The translations under genes and the position numbers were made by a program. Source: JBHENN01 sp046262015 (lineage in GTDB: Bacteria; Actinomycetota; CADDZG01; WHSQ01). From it: a DNA stretch of 10,944 bases. The DNA is taken from positions 1 through 10,944 of the forward strand of contig JBHENN010000106.1 in NCBI GenBank assembly GCA_046262015.1, in the 5' to 3' direction. The notes under the pieces were generated by a model. That model had not been told where the DNA came from. It worked only from the letters and a program-made list of their open reading frames with translations, and did not search any database. How positions within the stretch are numbered: the stretch's first letter is position 1; each line of letters begins with the position of its first letter. This document shows, piece by piece, positions 6,383-10,944 of this stretch.

Positions 6383-9313
6383 GTGGCCCCTAGACCCCCG
6401 AGCGCGCCCGGCGCCCTGCTGATCCGCGGCGCGCGCGAGCACAACCTCAGGAACGTCAGCCTCGAGCTTCCGCGCGACTCCTTGATCGTCTTCACCGGCA
6501 TCTCCGGCTCGGGGAAGTCGTCGCTGGCGTTCGACACGATCTATGCAGAGGGCCAGCGCCGCTACGTCGAGTCCCTGTCGGCGTACGCCCGTCAGTTCCT
6601 CGGTCAGATGGACAAGCCGGAGGTCGACTTCATCGAGGGACTCTCGCCGGCCATCTCTATCGACCAGAAGTCGGCGCCCAAGAACCCGCGGTCCACGGTC
6701 GGGACCATCACCGAGATCTACGACTATCTCCGCCTGCTGTTCGCTCGCATAGGCCGACCGCACTGCCACAGCTGCGGGCGCGCCGTGGCCCGGCAGACGC
6801 CCGAGCAGATCGTCGACCAGGTGCTGCAGCTCCCCGAGGGGACCCGCTTCCAGGTGCTCGCCCCGATGGTCAGGGCGCGCAAGGGGGAGTTCACCACGAT
6901 GTTCGAGGACCTGGCCCGGCGTGGCTTCGCTCGGGCCCGCGTCGACGGCGAGGTGCGGGACCTGTCCGACAAGATCCGGCTCGACCGTTACTTCCAGCAC
7001 GACATCGACGTGGTGGTCGACCGGCTCGTGCTCAAGGACGACATCGCGAGCCGTCTCACGGACTCCATCGAGACCGCCCTCGAGCTCGCGGACGGAACCG
7101 CCGCCATCGACCTCGTCGACGACGACGCCGAGGACATCATGTTCTCCCAGCACTTCGCTTGTCTCGAGTGCGGGATCTCGTTCGACGAGCTCGCGCCGCG
7201 CAACTTCTCGTTCAACTCCCCCTACGGGGCATGCGAGCGCTGTGATGGGCTGGGCACCCATCTCGAGGTCGACGCGGACCTCGTAGTGCCCGATCCCGAC
7301 CTGTCGTTGGATGAAGGCGCGGTCGCTCCGTGGTCCGGGCGGAGCCTGGAGTACTTCGACCGCCTCCTCGACTCCGCCGCGAAGGCGTTCAGGTTCAGGA
7401 CGGACGTGCCCTTCAAGAATCTCTCGAAGAAGGCGCAGGAGATCATCCTGTACGGCGCGCCGGACACCGAGATACACGTCCGGTACCGGAACCGCTACAA
7501 CCGCATCCGCGCCTACTGGACGGTCTTCGAAGGTGCCGTGACGTGGCTCGAGCGCCGGCGCGCCGAGACCGACTCCGAGTACGCGCGCGAACGCTACGAG
7601 CAGTACTTCAGAGAGGTTCCCTGCCCGGCGTGCAAGGGAGCGCGCCTCCGTCCCGAGTCACTCGCGGTCACCCTATCGGGGAGGAACATCCACGAGGTCT
7701 GTAACTCGTGCATCGGCGAGATCGACTCGTTCTTGCGCAGCCTTGAGCTGGGCGATCGCGAGTCGACGATCGCGGAGCGGGTGCTCAAGGAGATCCACGC
7801 GCGCCTGGGGTTCCTCCTCGACGTCGGTCTCGACTACCTCACTCTGGCGCGCGGCTCGGCCACCTTGGCCGGGGGCGAGGCGCAGCGGATCCGGCTGGCC
7901 ACGCAGATCGGCTCAGGTCTGGTGGGCGTGCTCTACATCCTGGACGAACCCTCGATCGGCCTGCACCAGCGCGACAACCGCAGGTTGATCGAGACGCTGG
8001 TGCGGCTGCGCGACCTCGGCAACACGCTGATCGTTGTCGAGCACGACGAGGAGACGATCCGCACCGCCGACCACGTGGTCGATATCGGTCCGGGAGCCGG
8101 TGAGCACGGAGGGCAGATCGTCTACGACGGTCCGCTCGAAGGTTTGCTCGATCACGAGACGTCTCTCACCGGCGACTACCTCTCCGGCCGCCGATCGATC
8201 CCCGTCCCGGCGCAACGCCGCCCTCCTGCCAAGGGCGACATCGTCGTCCACGGCGCACGGCAGCACAACCTGAAGAACATCGATGTGCGGATCCCGCTCG
8301 GATGCTTCGTCGCCGTCACGGGCGTCTCGGGTTCGGGCAAGTCCACGTTGGTCAACGAGATCCTCTACCGGGCGGTGCACCAGAGGCTGAACCGCAACGC
8401 ACGGCTCGTCGCCGGCCGACACAAGCGGATCGAAGGGCTCGACCTGGTCGACAAAGTCATCGAGATCGACCAGTCGCCGATCGGACGGACCCCCCGCTCC
8501 AACCCCGCGACCTACACGGGCGTCTTCGACCACGTGCGCAAGCTCTTCGCGCAGACCCCCGACGCCAAGCGCAAGGGCTATCAGCAGGGTCGCTTCTCGT
8601 TCAACGTGAGAGGTGGGCGCTGCGAGGCTTGTGCCGGCGACGGGACGATCAAGATCGAGATGCATTTCTTGCCCGACGTGTACGTGCCGTGCGAGGTGTG
8701 CAAGGGGAAGCGCTACAACCGCGAGACCCTCGAGGTCCGTTTCAAGGGAAAGAACGTCTCCGAGATCCTGCGGATGAGCGTCGATGAAGCGTGCGAGTTC
8801 TTCTCCGCGATCCCGCCGATCGCCCGGCACATGAACACCTTACGGGACGTCGGTCTCGGGTACATCAAGCTGGGCCAACCGGCTCCCACACTGTCGGGAG
8901 GCGAAGCCCAACGGGTCAAGCTCGCCAGCGAGCTCGCTAAGCGATCGACCGGCAAGACCTTGTACATCCTCGACGAGCCCACGACGGGACTCCACTTCGA
9001 CGACGTGGCCAAGCTGCTCGGCGTTCTGCATCGCCTGGTCGACGCCGGTAACACGGTCGTCGTGATCGAGCACAACCTCGACGTGATCAAGACCGCCGAC
9101 CAGATCATCGATCTGGGGCCGGAGGGCGGCGCCGGGGGAGGAGAGGTAGTGGCGACGGGCACGCCCGAGGACGTTGCCGGGGTGGCCGCGTCCTATACCG
9201 GTCGGTACCTCGCCCCACTCGTGGCTCGGCCCAGGGTGAAGGCGCCGCGCAAGCGGGCGGCGGCGTTGACGAAGGAGCGTCCTGCAGCCACGCGCCGGCG
9301 CGCCGCCAGCTAG
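6383..9313 (+). CDS. uvrA: Excinuclease ABC subunit UvrA
   Basis: UvrA is the damage-sensing ABC ATPase dimer of nucleotide excision repair, which loads UvrB. From GTG 6383 the protein has 976 residues, normal for UvrA. Visible parts in order: RGAREHNLRNV, Walker A GISGSGKSS (39-47), Cys128/Cys131 (CHSCG), first zinc module Cys260/263 and Cys284/287, ABC signature LAGGEAQR (495-502), Walker B LDEPS (520-524) with GLHQRDN, second Walker A GVSGSGKST (647-655), second zinc module Cys747/750 and Cys770/773, signature LSGGEAQR (837-844) and Walker B LDEPT (863-867). The first signature has Ala in place of the common Ser. The C-terminus is a Lys/Arg/Ala-rich tail. The frame is open 50 codons further upstream (from 6233), but that part looks non-coding; VAPRPPSAPGALLIRGAREHN gives the usual short N-terminus and a -10-like box sits 8 bases before it. 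It is convergent with the receiver gene, 12 bases away. UvrB is 3.6 kb upstream, not in an operon with it. Confidence 0.98.
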   Translation: MAPRPPSAPGALLIRGAREHNLRNVSLELPRDSLIVFTGISGSGKSSLAFDTIYAEGQRRYVESLSAYARQFLGQMDKPEVDFIEGLSPAISIDQKSAPKNPRSTVGTITEIYDYLRLLFARIGRPHCHSCGRAVARQTPEQIVDQVLQLPEGTRFQVLAPMVRARKGEFTTMFEDLARRGFARARVDGEVRDLSDKIRLDRYFQHDIDVVVDRLVLKDDIASRLTDSIETALELADGTAAIDLVDDDAEDIMFSQHFACLECGISFDELAPRNFSFNSPYGACERCDGLGTHLEVDADLVVPDPDLSLDEGAVAPWSGRSLEYFDRLLDSAAKAFRFRTDVPFKNLSKKAQEIILYGAPDTEIHVRYRNRYNRIRAYWTVFEGAVTWLERRRAETDSEYARERYEQYFREVPCPACKGARLRPESLAVTLSGRNIHEVCNSCIGEIDSFLRSLELGDRESTIAERVLKEIHARLGFLLDVGLDYLTLARGSATLAGGEAQRIRLATQIGSGLVGVLYILDEPSIGLHQRDNRRLIETLVRLRDLGNTLIVVEHDEETIRTADHVVDIGPGAGEHGGQIVYDGPLEGLLDHETSLTGDYLSGRRSIPVPAQRRPPAKGDIVVHGARQHNLKNIDVRIPLGCFVAVTGVSGSGKSTLVNEILYRAVHQRLNRNARLVAGRHKRIEGLDLVDKVIEIDQSPIGRTPRSNPATYTGVFDHVRKLFAQTPDAKRKGYQQGRFSFNVRGGRCEACAGDGTIKIEMHFLPDVYVPCEVCKGKRYNRETLEVRFKGKNVSEILRMSVDEACEFFSAIPPIARHMNTLRDVGLGYIKLGQPAPTLSGGEAQRVKLASELAKRSTGKTLYILDEPTTGLHFDDVAKLLGVLHRLVDAGNTVVVIEHNLDVIKTADQIIDLGPEGGAGGGEVVATGTPEDVAGVAASYTGRYLAPLVARPRVKAPRKRAAALTKERPAATRRRAAS

Positions 9314-9319
9314 CGGCGC
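9300..9319. terminator. GC hairpin overlapping the uvrA stop codon, possible bidirectional terminator
   Basis: GCGCCGC (9300-9306) and GCGGCGC (9313-9319) form a perfect 7-base stem with a 6-base loop that contains most of the uvrA TAG. The site lies between convergent uvrA and the receiver gene. It has no T tract, so activity is an inference from position and symmetry. Confidence 0.4.
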
Positions 9320-9325
9320 CGCGGC

Positions 9326-9718
9326 TCAGCGCAGGAGCGAGGAGCCGCCACACAGGGCCAGGAGCTTGGGAACGACCTCGGTGGCGGTGGCTGCGCCCTT
9401 CACGATGTAGTCGGCCGCCCCGAGCTTCAAGGCGGCCTCGATCCCGTAGTCCTCCTCGAAGGCGGACACGACCACGACCTTGGCCGTCGGGGCGACCGCC
9501 CGGATCAAGGGGAGGGCCCTGAGCCCGTCCGTCCCGGGCATCGCGAGGTCCAGAAGGACCGCATCGGGGTTCTCCGACCGGGCGAGGGCGACCGCTTCGT
9601 CGCCGTCGCGCGCCTCGCCGACGACCTCGATGTTGGGGTCTTCGCCGATGGCGAGCTTGATCAAGAGGCGGAAGTCTTCCTGGTCATCGGCGACCACGAC
9701 GCGTATCCTGCCGGCCAC
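9326..9718 (-). CDS. Stand-alone response-regulator receiver protein (CheY-like)
   Basis: The 130-residue product is a single phosphoacceptor receiver domain with no output domain. From the GTG at 9718 the conserved residues fall at canonical places: acidic pair Asp11-Asp12 (VVVADDQ), phosphoacceptor Asp57 (VLLDLAMPG), Ser85 (VVVSAFEED, in the Thr/Ser switch position) and Lys107 (DYIVKGA). GARDxxEAV-type and GAADYIVKGA segments are typical of receivers from NarL/LuxR or CheB-like regulators, but the protein ends within 22 residues of the lysine, so it lacks a DNA-binding domain. GTG 9718 is preferred because GGAGGG lies 5 bases upstream; the frame is open to an ATG at 9805, which would add 29 residues with no receiver homology. 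No histidine kinase is nearby, so the partner must be elsewhere. It may act by protein-protein contact or as part of a phosphorelay. Confidence 0.9.
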   Translation of the reverse strand: MAGRIRVVVADDQEDFRLLIKLAIGEDPNIEVVGEARDGDEAVALARSENPDAVLLDLAMPGTDGLRALPLIRAVAPTAKVVVVSAFEEDYGIEAALKLGAADYIVKGAATATEVVPKLLALCGGSSLLR

Positions 9719-9893
9719 TCTCCCCCTCCCGAGATCCTCGCTCGCAGTAGGACGAAGTCTCACACAGGGCGCCGTGCTAAGCGAGACTCCGCATCCGGGC
9801 GCCACGCTCAGGAGAACCCACGGCCGCCCGGGTGTTACGCGCGGACGTCATCCCGAGCGCTCCGCGTGGAGGTGGACGCCGTGTGGCCGTTGG
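9719..9893. other. Intergenic stretch between receiver gene and tRNA promoter
   Basis: About 175 bases. It holds the Shine-Dalgarno sequence of the minus-strand receiver gene (GGAGGG, 9724-9729 on the complement). I see no other gene or convincing promoter here. Confidence 0.5.
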
Positions 9894-9899
9894 TAGACT
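9894..9899 (+). promoter_or_regulatory. Putative -10 box of the tRNA-Val gene (TAGACT)
   Basis: TAGACT is identical to the uvrB -10 box and ends 10 bases before the tRNA 5' end. GTGGAC (9872-9877) is a weak -35 candidate at 16 bases. Confidence 0.4.
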
Positions 9900-9909
9900 G
9901 CGCCCGGCG

Positions 9910-9981
9910 GGGCGGTTAGCTCAGCGGGAGAGCGCTTCGTTCACACCGAAGAGGTCACTGGTTCGATCCCAGTACCGCCCA
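9910..9981 (+). tRNA. tRNA-Val (anticodon CAC)
   Basis: A complete 72-base cloverleaf can be drawn by hand: acceptor stem GGGCGGT paired with ACCGCCC (9974-9980), D arm GCTC-AGCGGGA-GAGC, anticodon stem CTTCG/CGAAG around the loop TTCACAC with anticodon CAC (reads GUG, valine), a 5-base variable region, and T arm ACTGG-TTCGATC-CCAGT with the invariant TTC. The discriminator base is A (9981). The genome continues CCCC, so the 3' CCA is not fully encoded and must be added after transcription. No att-like repeat of the tRNA 3' end is visible in the window, so there is no sign of an integrated element here. Confidence 0.97.
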
Positions 9982-10140
9982 CCCCACGCGGCGCAAGGAC
10001 AGCGATGTAACGGTAGGTTAAATCCAGTCTGACCCGTGCTAGCGTGGGTACGTTAGACACATCCGGTAACCGGCCTTCCTGCCCCATCCGTGCACCATGG
10101 CGAGTCCGACCCGGTTCAGAGAAGAGCCCGGAGGTGCACC
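9982..10140. promoter_or_regulatory. Intergenic region upstream of the ice-binding-like gene
   Basis: This 159-base gap is less GC-rich in its first half. TAGCGT (10040-10045), in the context GCTAGCGT, resembles the GCTAGACT at uvrB and may be a -10 box; GTTAAA (10017-10022) is a weak -35 partner at 17 bases. CCGGT-A-ACCGG (10063-10073) is a small palindrome. A strong Shine-Dalgarno sequence, GGAGGTG, is at 10130-10136. No terminator is visible after the tRNA. Confidence 0.35.
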
Positions 10141-10944
10141 ATCACTAGCCCAGGACGATCTTTGGGAAGGTTGGCTTCCGTCGCGGGCGCGCTGGCGCTG
10201 GTCTCGTTGCTCATGGTGGAGGCGGTCGCGCAGCCCGCGCCGGTCGACCTCGGCACCGCCGGCAGCTTCGCGGTGCTGGCCGGGACCACCGTGACCAACA
10301 CCGGGACGACCAGCGTGGACGGGGACCTGGGGGTGAGCCCCGGCACTGCGGTGACGGGATTCCCGCCCGGGCAGGTCAACGGGACGATCCACCGGGGAGA
10401 TGCGGTCGCGGCTCAGGCACAGTCCGACCTGACCGTCGCCTATAACAGCGCCGCCGGCCGCGCCTGTGACTTCGTCCTCACCGGTTCGGACCTCGGCGGG
10501 ATGACCCTCACCCCCGGCGTCTATTGCTTCGCGTCGTCGGCGCAGCTCACCGGCACCGTCACGCTCGATGCTCAGGGCGACCCGAGCGCGGTGTTCATCT
10601 TCCAGATCGGCTCCACCCTCACGACCGCGTCGGGCAGCAGCGTGAACCTCATCAACGGTGCCTCGGCGTGCAACGTCTTCTGGCAGGTCGGAAGCTCTGC
10701 GACCCTCGGGACCGGCACCTCGTTCGCGGGGAACATCCTTGCGCTCACCTCGATAACGGCGCAGACAGGTACCACCGTCCAAGGTCGTCTGCTGGCTCGC
10801 AACGGGGCGGTGACCTTGGACACCAACGTCGTCGATGCGTCGGCCTGTGGTGCCGGGACTACGCCGCCGACCCCAGAGGAGCGCTCCATGCCGACGTCTA
10901 CGCGTGACGATCTGCGCAACGTCGCGATCGTGGCGCACGTGGAT
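10141..10944 (+). CDS. Secreted DUF3494 ice-binding-like protein; frame has no stop and runs into typA
   Basis: The frame has a hydrophobic signal segment (GRLASVAGALALVSLLMVEAVA, split here by residues LL), then a DUF3494 beta-solenoid domain: LGTAGSFAVLAGTTVTNTG, GDLGVSPGTAVTGFPPGQV, AQSDLTVAYNSAAGR, LTPGVYCF, AVFIFQIGS, NVFWQVGSSATLGTGTSFAGN and GRLLARNGAVTLDTN. Members of this family bind ice or act as surface adhesins; either role is possible here. The start is abnormal: the best Shine-Dalgarno (GGAGGTG, 10130) points to an ATC at 10141. TTG 10162 (AGGA upstream) and GTG 10090 are the in-frame standard alternatives. After the domain the frame enters a short Thr/Pro linker (GTTPPTPEERS) and continues through the typA ATG to the window edge without a stop. 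Related proteins often have a longer Pro/Thr linker and a wall anchor here, so the 3' end may be lost by deletion or misassembly. The gene may be a pseudogene or a true fusion. Confidence 0.8.
   Translation, partial: MTSPGRSLGRLASVAGALALVSLLMVEAVAQPAPVDLGTAGSFAVLAGTTVTNTGTTSVDGDLGVSPGTAVTGFPPGQVNGTIHRGDAVAAQAQSDLTVAYNSAAGRACDFVLTGSDLGGMTLTPGVYCFASSAQLTGTVTLDAQGDPSAVFIFQIGSTLTTASGSSVNLINGASACNVFWQVGSSATLGTGTSFAGNILALTSITAQTGTTVQGRLLARNGAVTLDTNVVDASACGAGTTPPTPEERSMPTSTRDDLRNVAIVAHVD
10875..10887 (+). promoter_or_regulatory. Shine-Dalgarno sequence of typA inside the DUF3494 frame
   Basis: AGAGGAG (10875-10881) lies 6 bases before ATG 10888. It supports independent initiation of typA even though the upstream frame is open through this point. 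Confidence 0.7.
10888..10944 (+). CDS. typA: Translational GTPase TypA/BipA, N-terminal 19 codons only
   Basis: The first residues are MPTSTRDDLRNVAIVAHVD. The LRN-(I/V)AI(I/V)AHVD pattern is the start of the GTP-binding domain of TypA/BipA, a ribosome-associated GTPase linked to stress and ribosome assembly; the P-loop (HGKTT) would follow immediately outside the window. LepA usually reads RNFSIIAHIDHG and EF-G also differs here, which favours TypA, but with 19 residues a related translational GTPase cannot be excluded. The normal N-terminal length and the AGAGGAG 6 bases upstream support ATG 10888 as the true start. It is in frame with the DUF3494 protein upstream. No separate promoter is visible in front of it. 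Confidence 0.8.
   Translation, partial: MPTSTRDDLRNVAIVAHVD

Noticed and set aside
5139..6422. A 427-codon plus-strand frame opposite the S8 protease
   Set aside because: It is the antisense shadow of a gene with an intact catalytic triad and a clear Shine-Dalgarno sequence.
9910..9990. tRNA-Val as an attachment site for a mobile element
   Set aside because: No integrase gene and no second copy of the tRNA 3' end are visible in the window.
10134..10148. A mini-frame GTG CAC CAT CAC TAG at the DUF3494 Shine-Dalgarno, like a short leader peptide
   Set aside because: The GTG overlaps the Shine-Dalgarno itself, so it has no ribosome-binding site of its own. A leader peptide is not supported.
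10097..10294. A 65-codon plus-strand frame starting ATG 10097
   Set aside because: It overlaps the DUF3494 signal peptide region in another frame and gives a Trp/Arg/Ser-rich product with no ribosome-binding site.

Overview
This is a high-GC window with the look of an actinomycetotal chromosome, probably from an uncultured or deep-branching lineage. The evidence is strong GC codon bias, a truncated AbiEi-type/DUF559-like protein of a kind common in that phylum, an actinobacterial-style UvrA/UvrB pair, and several genes that appear to be leaderless, with a TAnnnT -10 box 6 to 8 bases before the start codon. This assignment is an inference; there is no rRNA here to confirm it.

Layout from left to right: (1) a minus-strand gene cut by the left edge, with the N-terminal part of an AbiEi-like protein; (2) uvrB on the plus strand, divergent from it, with a G-tract-rich promoter; (3) a PLP-dependent class V aminotransferase on the minus strand, convergent with uvrB; (4) a secreted double-LysM lytic transglycosylase on the plus strand, divergent from the aminotransferase; (5) an aqualysin/proteinase K-like secreted S8 protease on the minus strand, convergent with the transglycosylase; (6) uvrA on the plus strand, divergent from the protease; (7) a stand-alone response-regulator receiver on the minus strand, convergent with uvrA; (8) tRNA-Val(CAC); (9) a secreted DUF3494 ice-binding-like protein; (10) the first 19 codons of typA/bipA at the right edge.

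UvrA and UvrB act together in nucleotide excision repair: UvrA2 loads UvrB on damaged DNA. UvrC is not in the window. The envelope and secretion genes (transglycosylase, protease, ice-binding-like protein) share no operon with them, and nearly every neighbour changes strand, so most genes here are probably single transcription units. All intergenic gaps are under 220 bases.

The most unusual point is at the right edge. The DUF3494 reading frame has no stop codon and runs in frame into the typA start, while typA keeps its own Shine-Dalgarno sequence and ATG. The same DUF3494 gene also lacks a standard start codon at the position its Shine-Dalgarno sequence points to (ATC instead of ATG). I see no CRISPR array, insertion sequence or clearly new defence system.
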